The notes below the pieces were generated by a model that was not told the DNA's origin, searched no databases, and saw only the letters and a list, made by a program, of their open reading frames with translations. The position numbers were made by a program, and so were the translations under genes. Positions 28,828 to 37,154 of a stretch of DNA of 64,000 bases are shown here, piece after piece. The DNA comes from Bacteroidia bacterium (GTDB taxonomy: Bacteria > Bacteroidota > Bacteroidia > Bacteroidales > Azobacteroidaceae). Position 1 is the first letter of the stretch. Every line of letters begins with the position of its first letter. The DNA is taken from the NCBI GenBank assembly GCA_026000155.1, contig BNYG01000010.1:1-64000 (forward strand), written 5' to 3'.

Positions 28828-30262
28828 TTTTATAATAGAAAATCTGTTGCAAAAGGAACAAGGCATTCGGTTGGAATTTAAAGCACAACCCAACATCGAT
28901 GCTATTGCAAAAACTATAACAGCATTTATAAATACAGATGGTGGCGATTTAATTGTTGGCATAGACGATGATAAAAGAATTATTGGAATTGAAAATGCAC
29001 AGCAACTAAGCCAATCAATACAAACAGCATTGGTTGAAGAGATAAAACCTACTGCGCCAATTTCAGTTCAGGTAATTAAATATCAAGGACAAGATGTTAT
29101 TTTAATCAGTGTTTGGGAAGGAGCAAAAAAACCATATTTGTACAAAGGGATTATTTATAACCGTATAGGTCAGGTAAGTAAAACAACTACTCCGGATGAA
29201 CTTACCGAAATGATTTCTCAACGCAAACAAGCCGATTTTCATTGGGAACGGATGCCTGTGTTAGGTGCAGAACTAACGGATTTAGATACGGCTGAAATAG
29301 AACAAACAATAACTCTGTATAAAGAATATAAAAAGGATGCTAAAATTGAAGATACAGAAGATTTTCTCATTCAAGTGGGACTTATTCAAAATGGAAATAT
29401 TACGAATGCTTGTATAGTATTGTTCGGTAAAAATCCAATACAATTTATTCCACAATCAAGAATTCGGTTAACACTCTATCCTTCTAAAAAATCAGGTAAT
29501 CAGTTTATTGATGATAAAATATTTGAAGGTAATATATTTAAAAATATAACCGCAATATTTGAATATTTGGATATTGTTTATGGCAAGAGCCTTTCGATTA
29601 AAGGTGTTTTAAGAACTGATAAATCGAATTACCCTGTATTAGCTTTACGTGAAGGTATTCTGAACGCTATAGTGCATCGAAATTACAATTCTGTTCAAGG
29701 ATTTATGCAAATATCCATTTATTCGGATAGAACAGAAATCAGTAATTATGGCAATTTGCCACAAGGAATAAAGTTATCTGATTTAAAGATTGAACATCAT
29801 TCTATTTTACGAAATCCGGATATAGCACAAATTTGTTTTATAAGAAAATACATTGAAATGCTTGGTAGTGGAACATTACGAATGATTAAAGACTGCAAAG
29901 AGAATAAATTTAGAGTTCCTGTGTGGAAAGAAAAAGATAATACTACGACAGTTACTTTTCCTGATGTTGCACATAATAGAAAAGATGAGGGAATAACTGA
30001 GGGAATAACTGAGGGAATAACTGAGGGAATAACTGAGGGAATAACTGATGATGTAAAAGATAAAATAACACAGATTTTATTAGTGCTTCATAAAGAAGGT
30101 GGTGTTAGAATCGTAGATATAGAAAAACGGATTGGCATACCGGCTAAAAGTTTAGAAAGATATATAAAGCAATTAAAAGATGCCGGCATAATTGAATTTA
30201 AAGGAGCAAATAGAACCGGTGGCTATTACTTAACAAAAAAAGCTAACGACAAAATAAAATAA
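28817..30262 (+). CDS. AlbA_2 / RecG C-terminal-like putative DNA-binding ATPase
   Basis: This is a 481-residue protein. An AlbA_2 (Schlafen-like) domain fills about residues 10-125 (EQGIRLEFKAQPN, FINTDGGDLIVGIDDD, YNRIGQVSK). A GHKL-related RecG-C/HATPase_c_4 region follows (about 190-380; REGILNAIVHRNYNSVQGFMQI, SNYGNLPQGI, PDIAQICFIRKYIEMLGSG). Then come five EGIT repeats (about 391-410) and a C-terminal winged helix (about 415-475). The family is annotated as a transcriptional regulator or RecG-like ATPase; AlbA_2 proteins also occur in anti-phage contexts. Coupled with the DUF4062 gene. Confidence 0.82.
   Translation: MENNFIIENLLQKEQGIRLEFKAQPNIDAIAKTITAFINTDGGDLIVGIDDDKRIIGIENAQQLSQSIQTALVEEIKPTAPISVQVIKYQGQDVILISVWEGAKKPYLYKGIIYNRIGQVSKTTTPDELTEMISQRKQADFHWERMPVLGAELTDLDTAEIEQTITLYKEYKKDAKIEDTEDFLIQVGLIQNGNITNACIVLFGKNPIQFIPQSRIRLTLYPSKKSGNQFIDDKIFEGNIFKNITAIFEYLDIVYGKSLSIKGVLRTDKSNYPVLALREGILNAIVHRNYNSVQGFMQISIYSDRTEISNYGNLPQGIKLSDLKIEHHSILRNPDIAQICFIRKYIEMLGSGTLRMIKDCKENKFRVPVWKEKDNTTTVTFPDVAHNRKDEGITEGITEGITEGITEGITDDVKDKITQILLVLHKEGGVRIVDIEKRIGIPAKSLERYIKQLKDAGIIEFKGANRTGGYYLTKKANDKIK
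29987..30046 (+). repeat. Five perfect 12-bp tandem repeats (EGIT) in a coding region
   Basis: GAGGGAATAACT is repeated five times without error and encodes (EGIT)5 in the linker before the winged helix. The unit is a multiple of three, so changes in copy number would keep the frame. Confidence 0.92.
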
Positions 30263-30266
30263 AAAC

Positions 30267-30274
30267 TACCTTTG
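30267..30274 (+). promoter_or_regulatory. -7 box upstream of hisA
   Basis: TACCTTTG stands 14 bp before the hisA ATG, just after the inserted pair. The -33 box is not clear. It may restore transcription of hisAF-IE after the insertion. Confidence 0.45.
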
Positions 30275-30288
30275 CAAAAAAACAACTT

Positions 30289-31005
30289 ATGATAGAAATT
30301 ATTCCTGCCATAGATTTAATCAACGGACAATGTGTCCGGCTTACGCAGGGCGATTATCGCCAGCAGACAACTTACGGAAATCCGTTGGATATGGCCTTGC
30401 AATATCAGGATGCCGGATTGAAACGGCTGCATCTCGTGGATTTGGATGGCGCCAAAGCGGCGAAACCGGTTAATTTGGCAGTGTTGGAAAGTATTGCTAC
30501 GAAAACGGATTTAGAGATACAATACGGTGGCGGTATCAAAAGTCGTGAGGCTTTGGTGTCGGTATTCAATGCAGGCGCTACACGAGCCATTGCCGGAAGC
30601 ATTGCCGTTGCTCAACCGGAATTGTTTGACGATTGGCTGGACGAATTTACGCCCCAGCGGATGATACTCGGAGCTGATATTCGCAATGGATTTATTGCTA
30701 CTCACGGCTGGTTGGAAAACAGCGAAATGACTATACAAAAAATTATCCGGCAGTTTTTGCCTGTGGGATTGACGCAAGTGATTTGCACCGATATTTCCAA
30801 AGACGGAATGTTGGAAGGTCCTAATTTTGCATTGTACGAAGAATTGTACCTTCAATTTCCAACGGTGGATATTACCGTGAGCGGTGGAATCAGTTCGATA
30901 GACGATATTGTGAAACTCAACGAACACGGAATGAAAAGCGTAATCGTGGGCAAAGCCATTTACGAAGGACGTATCACTCTTAAACAAATTAGTGCATTAT
31001 GTTAG
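30289..31005 (+). CDS. hisA: ProFAR isomerase
   Basis: This 238-residue TIM barrel carries out the Amadori rearrangement of ProFAR in histidine synthesis. The start [20 protein letters not shown] contains the catalytic Asp, and the second Asp is in [16 protein letters not shown]. The half-barrel phosphate sites [11 protein letters not shown] and [11 protein letters not shown] are intact. The start region shares TTATGATA with the end of hisH. It overlaps hisF by 7 bp. Confidence 0.96.
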   Translation: MIEIIPAIDLINGQCVRLTQGDYRQQTTYGNPLDMALQYQDAGLKRLHLVDLDGAKAAKPVNLAVLESIATKTDLEIQYGGGIKSREALVSVFNAGATRAIAGSIAVAQPELFDDWLDEFTPQRMILGADIRNGFIATHGWLENSEMTIQKIIRQFLPVGLTQVICTDISKDGMLEGPNFALYEELYLQFPTVDITVSGGISSIDDIVKLNEHGMKSVIVGKAIYEGRITLKQISALC

Positions 31006-31754
31006 CCAAAAGAATTATCCCCTGTCTCGACATCAAAGACGGCGCAACGGTGAAAGGTGTGAATTTTCTCGACCTGCAATCGGTGGGCGATCCGGTGGAA
31101 TTGGGACGCAAATATGCGATGGAAGGCGCCGACGAACTGGTTTATTTAGACATCAGCGCCACCAGCGAAGGGCGAAATACGTTCACGGATTTGGTGAGCC
31201 GGATTGCCGAAAACATCAATATCCCGTTCACGGTGGGTGGAGGAATAGCTACGCTGGACGATGCGGCACGATTGTTGACCGCCGGTGCGGATAAAGTGAC
31301 AATCAACAGCGCGGCTGTTCGTCGTCCGGAATTGATAGACGAAATAGCTTCTCGCTACGGCAACCAGTTTGTGGTAGTGGCGATAGATGCAAAAACCATC
31401 AACGGCGTTTGGACAGTGACCACTCATGGAGGAAAACAGCTCAGCGAACGCGAACTTTTTATCTGGGCGCACGAAGCGCAGGAACGCGGTGCAGGTGAAA
31501 TATTATTCACGTCCATGGACCACGATGGTACCAAAAACGGTTATCCTTGCGAAACTTACGCCCGGCTCTGCGATGATTTGTCGATTCCGGTTATTGCCTC
31601 CGGCGGGGCAGGTTCGGTGGAAGATATTGCAGATGTACTGACCAAAGGAAAAGCCGATGCGGCATTGGCGGCAAGTATTTTTCATTATGGAGAAATACCA
31701 ATACCGGTACTCAAACAGGCATTGCTCGAAAAAAATATAAATGTAAGAATATAA
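30999..31754 (+). CDS. hisF: Imidazole glycerol phosphate synthase, cyclase subunit
   Basis: This 251-residue TIM barrel forms IGP and AICAR from PRFAR and the ammonia produced by HisH. The catalytic Asp residues lie in [15 protein letters not shown] and [12 protein letters not shown]. The phosphate-binding motifs [13 protein letters not shown] and [12 protein letters not shown] are present. Overlaps hisA and lies 11 bp before hisIE. Confidence 0.96.
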   Translation: MLAKRIIPCLDIKDGATVKGVNFLDLQSVGDPVELGRKYAMEGADELVYLDISATSEGRNTFTDLVSRIAENINIPFTVGGGIATLDDAARLLTAGADKVTINSAAVRRPELIDEIASRYGNQFVVVAIDAKTINGVWTVTTHGGKQLSERELFIWAHEAQERGAGEILFTSMDHDGTKNGYPCETYARLCDDLSIPVIASGGAGSVEDIADVLTKGKADAALAASIFHYGEIPIPVLKQALLEKNINVRI

Positions 31755-31765
31755 AAAAAGGACTT

Positions 31766-32371
31766 ATGATACAATTTAGTGAATTAAACAGTACAAAAAA
31801 TGCCGATGGATTGATTCCGGCAATTATTCAGGACGACCGTACACTGGCTGTGCTTATGTTGGGTTATATGAATCGAGAAGCATTTGAAAAAAGCGTAGCT
31901 GAAAAACGGGTGACTTTCTACAGCCGCACCAAACAACGCCTGTGGACAAAAGGAGAAACAAGCGAAAATTTTTTCGATATTGTTTCCATGACTGCCGATT
32001 GCGATGCCGACACTTTGCTGATACGGGTCATTCCGCACGGTCCCGCCTGCCACAACGGTACAAAAACCTGTTTTGGAGGCGATGATCAGCCGGAAGGTTT
32101 TATCCGCCAATTGCAAAGCACCATTCAACAGCGCCACCGCGACATGCCCGAAGGCTCTTATACCACCAAATTGTTTACGAGCGGCATCAACAAAATTGCC
32201 CAAAAAGTAGGCGAAGAAGCGGTAGAAACGGTGATTGATGCTGTTGCCCGCAATCGGGAAGGGTTTCTTTATGAAGCTGCCGACCTGGTGTATCATTTGC
32301 TGGTATTGCTGGAAGCCAGTGACTGTTCGATTGCCGATTTGGAGCAAGAACTGGTGAAACGGCACAAATAG
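31766..32371 (+). CDS. hisIE: Bifunctional phosphoribosyl-AMP cyclohydrolase / phosphoribosyl-ATP pyrophosphatase
   Basis: This 201-residue fusion catalyses steps two and three of histidine synthesis. The N-terminal cyclohydrolase (about 1-110) has VLMLGYMNREAFEKS, TMT-type TADCDADTLLIRV and the zinc ligands in GPACHNGTKTCF. The C-terminal pyrophosphatase (about 115-201) has KKVGEEAVE-type QKVGEEAVETVIDA and EAADLVYHLLVLL. It is the last his gene here; hisG, hisD and hisC are not in the window. Confidence 0.96.
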   Translation: MIQFSELNSTKNADGLIPAIIQDDRTLAVLMLGYMNREAFEKSVAEKRVTFYSRTKQRLWTKGETSENFFDIVSMTADCDADTLLIRVIPHGPACHNGTKTCFGGDDQPEGFIRQLQSTIQQRHRDMPEGSYTTKLFTSGINKIAQKVGEEAVETVIDAVARNREGFLYEAADLVYHLLVLLEASDCSIADLEQELVKRHK

Positions 32372-32436
32372 AGGCGAAAGATAAAAGTGACAGGGATATA
32401 AACCTTGATAGACAATTTTTCCGTTAGTGGAGAGTT

Positions 32437-32727
32437 TTATTTTTCTTTTAAAGATTTTATTTCCTCTTTCAGCATTTCAATATATTCCTGTTGATTTTTC
32501 ATTATAAAGTCGGGAATATTATAAAAATAGTTATTGCTTGCCGAGTAATTGCCTGAATTATTGTCAAGGTTGTAAATTGTGGTAATATTATTATCTTCTT
32601 CTTTTATATCATCTACTTCTTTTCCGAGAATTTTTGCCATGCGCATCCATTCTTCATCAGATATGCGAATCTCTCCACGTTCTCTGCGTTGATATTGCGA
32701 TTGGCTTATAAACAGCAATTCCGCCAT
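32437..32727 (-). pseudogene. Xre-type regulator, probably 5'-truncated
   Basis: From the first usable ATG the product is 96 residues: MAELLFISQSQYQRRERGEIRISDEEWMRMAKILGKEVDDI, a helix-turn-helix domain, then an Asn-rich linker and a helical tail. The frame upstream (KNKEKNRTQNDM) continues the usual TQxxMAELL motif but has no start codon before a stop, so helix 1 and most of helix 2 are lost or untranslated. An unusual start codon could rescue it. It stands alone, opposite in direction to the his operon. Confidence 0.5.
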
Positions 32728-32773
32728 ATCATTTTGTGTCCTGTTTTTTTCCTTATTTTTTACAGCATAAACA

Positions 32774-32795
32774 TCACATAAAATTCACATAAAAT
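32774..32795. repeat. Two tandem copies of TCACATAAAAT
   Basis: A perfect 11-bp direct repeat stands about 47 bp upstream of the Xre ORF start. With its 11-bp phase it could be an operator for that regulator or a simple duplication. Confidence 0.55.
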
Positions 32796-32822
32796 AAATT
32801 GTGTTAAAAAAATAAAATTACA

Positions 32823-33118
32823 TATATTTGTAGCGGAAATAATCTCATAATAAAGAAACATGTTTATAGAATAAATGTGGTGCTGTAATTATGGGATTTT
32901 TTATTTTATCAAGGCTCGCCACCTATGCTAAAAATAAAAAGCCTCCCTGCGAGGTAAAAAAGATCCAAAGTGCAATAAGGATAAATATTAAATCACAAGA
33001 AGGCGCCGTAAAGGTACGAATTATTTTTGATATCCAAGCTTCTTGTACAAAGTAAGGGAAAATTGGCGTAAGTGGAAACGAAATTTTGCAAGAGAATAAA
33101 ATTATTATGAAATTAATT
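32823..33118. other. Non-coding leader upstream of lipoprotein gene
   Basis: About 300 bp without a convincing gene. It opens with TATATTTG (32823-32830, plus-strand -7-like) and holds a weak hairpin GCCTCcctgcGAGG near 32942-32956 within AAAAAG/AAAAAAG flanks. Nothing else is recognised. Confidence 0.4.
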
Positions 33119-33147
33119 CTAATGATAACATTAAATTGTGATATATA

Positions 33148-34938
33148 ATGAAAAAATATATTTATATAATCCTAACAGGAATATTTTTCTTAACTTTGTG
33201 GGCGTGTGAAAATAGCAATGACATAGTGTCCGAAGAACAGCAACCCGAGATTGTAGGCGAACTATTTGAGCAAAATGAATACAATCTGGATTTAAAGAAT
33301 TTTGCATTGGCGGTGAGCCATGCAGTGAAAACCAATGAACAGTTTAGAAAACTGATAAAACAAGAAGCGTTAGTCAAATTCGACGGAGATTATGATGTCC
33401 TTTTAAGTCATATTATGAATAAGCCTCTTGTTCAATCTGCTGAATCCGCTCAATTAAGAAGCAGTGATAATTATACTGTAAAAGATTTATTGGAGGAGTC
33501 CTATGTCTCAACCGAATCTTCGTCTAATGGCGCTCTTAGAGCAAGTTCTTCATCTATTATCAGTACTCTTTCTGCGCAATATCCTAATCTGCAAGTATCA
33601 GTTCCTGTACATGCTGAGGATTGGGATGAAAATACTGTTACACCGGTAGTCACCTTTATTCCATCCGAATTTCAAGACGGTGTTACGCAATCGGTTACAG
33701 GTTACAAGTCGGATGGTAGTTTAACAGTAGTAGATGCTATTAACCCTCCTGGTGAAACGGTAATTGTTGTTAGTGAAAACGAAAGAATATATACATGGGA
33801 ACCTGGTGTTCCATACAGACCGGGTACGCCCTATTATCCTATTGAACCGAGTATAGCAGAAGCACTACCAGATACAGAAGTCCCTCCGACTCCCACTAAT
33901 TTAACAGCCAGTCAAACATCGGCAGGTGTTGCTCTTAATTGGTCGGAAACGACTGAATCTATGTTTTGTCATACCATAGGTTATTATATCTATAGGAAAA
34001 GCCCTTCCGATGCAGATTATATATTAAGAGCTGTAAATAACGGACTTTATAATACAATTTATTATGACCAAACGACAGAAGCAGGGCTGAGCTATTCTTA
34101 TTATGTTACTGCCTATAATAGTTTGGGAGAATCTACTCGCTCTAATGTCGTTTCTGTTGTTGGGACTGGCAGACCGGCATCATTGTCGTCATTTGAAGCC
34201 ATGCAAAATACCTCAAACGAAGTAGAATTGAGATGGGCTACCGACAATAATCAATATATTCAAAAAATACAATTATATAAGCATACAGTTGGAACTACTA
34301 CTGATTATCAATTGTATCAAGAATTTGGTGCCAACGACTATCATTATTTTGATAACAATGTAATAGCAGGGAAAACGATGAAATATAAAATGCAAATTGT
34401 GACACCTACAGGATCTTCAAATCCCAAATATGATTTTGTACAAGTGCCTTATCGCGACCCATCAAAAAAATCTGCTGTAAGAATCAAACACATGCACTGT
34501 AGAGGCAATATAGAATCACCTCTAAGAGGAGCTCCTGAATTTTATATTAAAGTATTAGGCGTTGATAAAGATAAAAAAACGACAGAACTTCAATCTTCTA
34601 TATTTGTTAATTTTAAAGGTAGTTCATTAGGATGGAATCATAGTCAAGACTTTAACATTCTGGTTTTGGAGTGGAAGCCTGATTCTTGGTATGATAAGCT
34701 TACATTTTTTGCAATGGAGGATGATGAAAATAAAAATTGGGAATTGTCTCTCTCCGCAAAATTAAATTATAAGTTAGAATTAGCAAAAGGACTTGGATTA
34801 GATGCAGGTTTAGAGGGAAAATACACTTTTGGGCATAAAGGTGATGAGGTTGGATACGCCTATTTAGATTATTTTGATCCAATTGATAAAGTGCTTGAAT
34901 TTCCAAACTATGATGTTAGAATCACAATAGGACAATAA
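33148..34938 (+). CDS. Surface lipoprotein with fibronectin type III-like domain
   Basis: This is a 596-residue protein. A type II signal peptide (residues 1-19) ends in LTLWAC. An N-terminal region (about 35-230) contains FALAVSHAVKTNEQFRKLIKQEA and a beta-rich part (VTPVVTFIPSEFQDG), similar in style to DUF3103-type secreted proteins, though I am unsure. A Pro-rich linker (PGVPYRPGTPYYPIEPS) precedes one clear Fn3 domain (about 248-340; PPTPTNLTASQTSAGVALNWS) and probably a second (about 345-430). The last 160 residues are unassigned. The exported, multi-domain layout suggests a cell-surface binding protein. Its leader and first codons nearly repeat those of the gene at 35862. Confidence 0.7.
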   Translation: MKKYIYIILTGIFFLTLWACENSNDIVSEEQQPEIVGELFEQNEYNLDLKNFALAVSHAVKTNEQFRKLIKQEALVKFDGDYDVLLSHIMNKPLVQSAESAQLRSSDNYTVKDLLEESYVSTESSSNGALRASSSSIISTLSAQYPNLQVSVPVHAEDWDENTVTPVVTFIPSEFQDGVTQSVTGYKSDGSLTVVDAINPPGETVIVVSENERIYTWEPGVPYRPGTPYYPIEPSIAEALPDTEVPPTPTNLTASQTSAGVALNWSETTESMFCHTIGYYIYRKSPSDADYILRAVNNGLYNTIYYDQTTEAGLSYSYYVTAYNSLGESTRSNVVSVVGTGRPASLSSFEAMQNTSNEVELRWATDNNQYIQKIQLYKHTVGTTTDYQLYQEFGANDYHYFDNNVIAGKTMKYKMQIVTPTGSSNPKYDFVQVPYRDPSKKSAVRIKHMHCRGNIESPLRGAPEFYIKVLGVDKDKKTTELQSSIFVNFKGSSLGWNHSQDFNILVLEWKPDSWYDKLTFFAMEDDENKNWELSLSAKLNYKLELAKGLGLDAGLEGKYTFGHKGDEVGYAYLDYFDPIDKVLEFPNYDVRITIGQ

Positions 34939-34948
34939 AATCAGTGAC

Positions 34949-34981
34949 CATTCAAGGATTGAATTAAAAAATCCTTGAATG
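34949..34981. terminator. Hairpin after lipoprotein gene
   Basis: CATTCAAGGATT pairs perfectly with AATCCTTGAATG over a 9-nt loop, 11 bp after the stop. No T-run follows, so it may be an mRNA-processing or partial stop signal. Confidence 0.5.
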
Positions 34982-35000
34982 TTCAAAATTAATATACATT

Positions 35001-35687
35001 ATGATGAAAAAAAAATTGCTTTTATTTCTATTATTAGGATTTTCTATCTTTTCATACTCTCAAGAGCGAAAAATAAAAATCAGCTTACAAGCTGGACATT
35101 TCGATATTGGAAATCATTTCCAGAACGTGGTGACGGATTGGAATGCCGGAATGGATGTCAGCTATTTTTTATCTGAACGTTTTTTCTTGACTGCGCATTT
35201 TAATTCCGGTCAAAATCGCTATTATTATGATTTGGCACCACTTGAAATTCCGCCTTTTGTTAGTAAATGGGAATATACCGATGGAACAAACGCAAGGATG
35301 ATTATGAATAATGTGGGATTATTGGCTGGATATTGTTTGCCTATAACCCATGCTGTAAATTTGACCGGTCAAATTGGTTTTTCACAATTTATTGCAATAA
35401 CAAAAAACAGTCCGACAATAGTTTATATGCCGGATGAGAGTTATGCAGATTTGTATAGTACAGAGGACCAACTTAAACGTTCTTTATACTTTTCCGGAAG
35501 AGATTTTGCATTTTTCAGCGCCTCTTTTCCGGTAAAATTTAGTGTAGGAGTTGCGCCATTCAGAAAACTCAATATAGGTGTTGCCAAAAATATTGAAATC
35601 GGCTATGCTGTTGGCTTTTATATAGAACCGGATTTTGGGTTCTTTATCGGAGTGTATTATGGACCACAATTGAGTGTATCGTTTTGA
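35001..35687 (+). CDS. Outer-membrane beta-barrel protein, paralogue 1
   Basis: This 228-residue protein has a signal peptide (MMKKKLLLFLLLGFSIFSYSQ) and alternating aromatic beta-strands. It ends GPQLSVSF, with the terminal Phe typical of outer-membrane barrels. Its last 55 residues are almost identical to those of the next gene. The barrel is small (about 8 strands), and the function is unknown. Confidence 0.72.
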   Translation: MMKKKLLLFLLLGFSIFSYSQERKIKISLQAGHFDIGNHFQNVVTDWNAGMDVSYFLSERFFLTAHFNSGQNRYYYDLAPLEIPPFVSKWEYTDGTNARMIMNNVGLLAGYCLPITHAVNLTGQIGFSQFIAITKNSPTIVYMPDESYADLYSTEDQLKRSLYFSGRDFAFFSASFPVKFSVGVAPFRKLNIGVAKNIEIGYAVGFYIEPDFGFFIGVYYGPQLSVSF

Positions 35688-35691
35688 CCTG

Positions 35692-35732
35692 ATACTCTAT
35701 CATGGTAGATCAAACCTTCCATGATAGAGTAT
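35692..35732. terminator. 14-bp stem hairpin after paralogue 1
   Basis: ATACTCTATCATGG (35692-35705) and CCATGATAGAGTAT (35719-35732) are perfect inverted repeats over a 13-nt loop. No T-run follows. Confidence 0.55.
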
Positions 35733-35819
35733 TGCTTAGATAAGCGCTTTATTTCGATACCTCAATCTTACGAAACAAAAATGAATAAATATGGTATTGC
35801 AAAAGATAAAAAATACATT

Positions 35820-35827
35820 TATCTTTG
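35820..35827 (+). promoter_or_regulatory. -7 box of paralogue 2
   Basis: TATCTTTG matches TAnnTTTG and lies 34 bp before the ATG at 35862; a weak ATTG sits near the -33 position. Confidence 0.4.
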
Positions 35828-35861
35828 GGAAACTAATGCTAACATTAAAATGTGATACATA

Positions 35862-36533
35862 ATGAAAAAACGTTTGCTTTTATTTATGTTATTAGGGTTT
35901 TCTCTATTTTCATATTCCCAAGAACGAAAAATAAAAGTCAGCCTGCAAGGCGGATTTCTACATGGGGGAGCTATCTATGACAATGAACCTGAAGCAGCAG
36001 GTATAGAAGGAGAAGGAGGGTGGAATGCCGGAGTTGATATAAGTTATTTTATTACAAAACATTTTTTTGTAAGCGCTCACATTAACGAAGGTGAATTTTA
36101 CTACTTATCATATTATATGGATCCAATAAGTGACACATACTATCGAAAGGAAGATAAGGTGACCGGCATTATGAATATTCAAAATATAGGTTTATTAGCC
36201 GGTTATTGCTTATCGGTTTCACCGTCTGTTAATTTGACGGGGCAAATAGGATTCGCTCAATTCATTCAAAGAGATCAATATCCTACTGTAAAATATTTTC
36301 CGGATGAACGATTTGCTGATAATATTTATCCGGAATACAGTTCTGACAATTTTTTCTTTTACAGCGCCTCTTTTCCGGTAAAGTTTAGTGTAGGAGTTAC
36401 GCCATTCAGAAAACTCAATATTGGTGTTGCCAAAAACATTGAAATCGGCTATGCTGTTGGTTTTTATATAGAACCGGATTTTGGGTTCTTTACCGGAGTG
36501 TATCATGGTCCGCAACTAAGCGTATCGTTTTAA
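35862..36533 (+). CDS. Outer-membrane beta-barrel protein, paralogue 2
   Basis: This 223-residue protein has a signal peptide (MKKRLLLFMLLGFSLFSYSQ) and a terminal GPQLSVSF, a tandem duplicate of the gene at 35001. The N- and C-terminal parts are strongly conserved. The extracellular-loop regions (about 30-140) have diverged in sequence and length, as expected for surface-exposed proteins. It has its own promoter. The 37-nt block 35833-35869 across its start resembles 33119-33155 at the lipoprotein start. Confidence 0.72.
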   Translation: MKKRLLLFMLLGFSLFSYSQERKIKVSLQGGFLHGGAIYDNEPEAAGIEGEGGWNAGVDISYFITKHFFVSAHINEGEFYYLSYYMDPISDTYYRKEDKVTGIMNIQNIGLLAGYCLSVSPSVNLTGQIGFAQFIQRDQYPTVKYFPDERFADNIYPEYSSDNFFFYSASFPVKFSVGVTPFRKLNIGVAKNIEIGYAVGFYIEPDFGFFTGVYHGPQLSVSF

Positions 36534-36639
36534 TCCTATATCATGGGATGGTGGATTAAGCTCGCTATTTAAGAATAGTTGACGGATTATTCAATCTGAC
36601 AATAAAAGGCTAAATCTTTTTTTGCGGTGCTATGAAAAA

Positions 36640-36828
36640 TTAGTATATCATTTTTCTTATTTTTTCCCATAGATCGTTCCATTCCGGATTCATACTTGTA
36701 ATCAACAACTCTTTTTTTACCCTACTCCATTTTTTTAATTGCGTTTCTCTTTCAATGGCTTGTTCAATACTTGGATAGTATTCATAATAAACACAATGCT
36801 CTAAATTATAGAGTGCAGTAAATGATTT
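36640..36828 (-). pseudogene. GIY-YIG nuclease, C-terminal half only
   Basis: The minus-strand frame reads KSFTALYNLEHCVYYEYYPSIEQAIERETQLKKWSRVKKELL, then …NPEWNDLWEKIRKMIY and stop. This is the second half of a standalone GIY-YIG (UPF0213/YhbQ-like) protein, including the YYE…A..RE.Q.K.W motif. The N-terminal GIY…YIG strands are missing and a stop lies just upstream. The end of the frame is embedded in the left terminal repeat. Confidence 0.7.
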
Positions 36829-36873
36829 TTATGTTATTGACTGAATTGACAGTATAAACAGAGTATAAATTTT

Positions 36874-37037
36874 CATCAGATGTCTCGACTCCGCTTCGCG
36901 TCACTCGATAGGACGATGCCCTTTGGGAGAAGAAAAAGAGGGGGAAAGATTAGAGCGGCAAAGCCGCCCTAATCTTTCCCCCTCTTTTTCAATAATATAC
37001 ATCGCCGTCCTGTCGAGCGCAGCCGAGACATCTGATG
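36874..37037. repeat. Nested palindrome: 14-bp outer arms, 28-bp inner stem
   Basis: Outer arms CATCAGATGTCTCG (36874-36887) and CGAGACATCTGATG (37024-37037) are exact inverted repeats. The inner block 36932-36990 forms a 28-bp stem (GAAAAAGAGGGGGAAAG… / …CTTTCCCCCTCTTTTTC) with a single mismatch and a 3-nt loop (AAA). The flanking sequence (TCGACTCCGCTTCGCG, GTCGAGCGCAGCC) also pairs loosely. Confidence 0.8.
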
Positions 37038-37127
37038 ATGATCGTTAAACAGCTAAATTTTTCATAGCACTCAAAAAAAGATTTAGCCGAATAAAATCCG
37101 TTACAAATAAATAAAAATAATTTCTTA

Positions 37128-37135
37128 CCTTTGCC
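37128..37135 (+). promoter_or_regulatory. -7 box of dapA
   Basis: TACCTTTG, 19 bp before the dapA ATG, matches TAnnTTTG. It lies just outside the inverted-repeat element. Confidence 0.5.
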
Positions 37136-37154
37136 TTTCATTTTACAAAATTAA

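Larger units (their letters stand above)
36608..37088. mobile_element. Non-autonomous element with about 36-bp terminal inverted repeats
   Basis: The left end (36608-36643, GGCTAAATCTTTTTTTGCGG…) and the right end (37053-37088) are inverted copies of each other with only a few mismatches and one compensating gap. Between them lie a GIY-YIG gene remnant and a very stable nested hairpin. There is no transposase. The 481-bp size and layout are like a MITE or a decayed composite repeat. It fills the gap between the barrel genes and dapA. Confidence 0.6.

Noticed and set aside
29987..30046. CRISPR-like array
   Set aside because: Units are 12 bp, contiguous and coding, with no spacers; a coding tandem repeat. 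No CRISPR array or cas gene is seen in the window.
28179..30294. Treating TTATGATA as proof of a transposon-type target duplication
   Set aside because: The octamer includes the hisA start codon and the hisH stop, so it may be partly forced by coding; it is reported only as a supporting hint.
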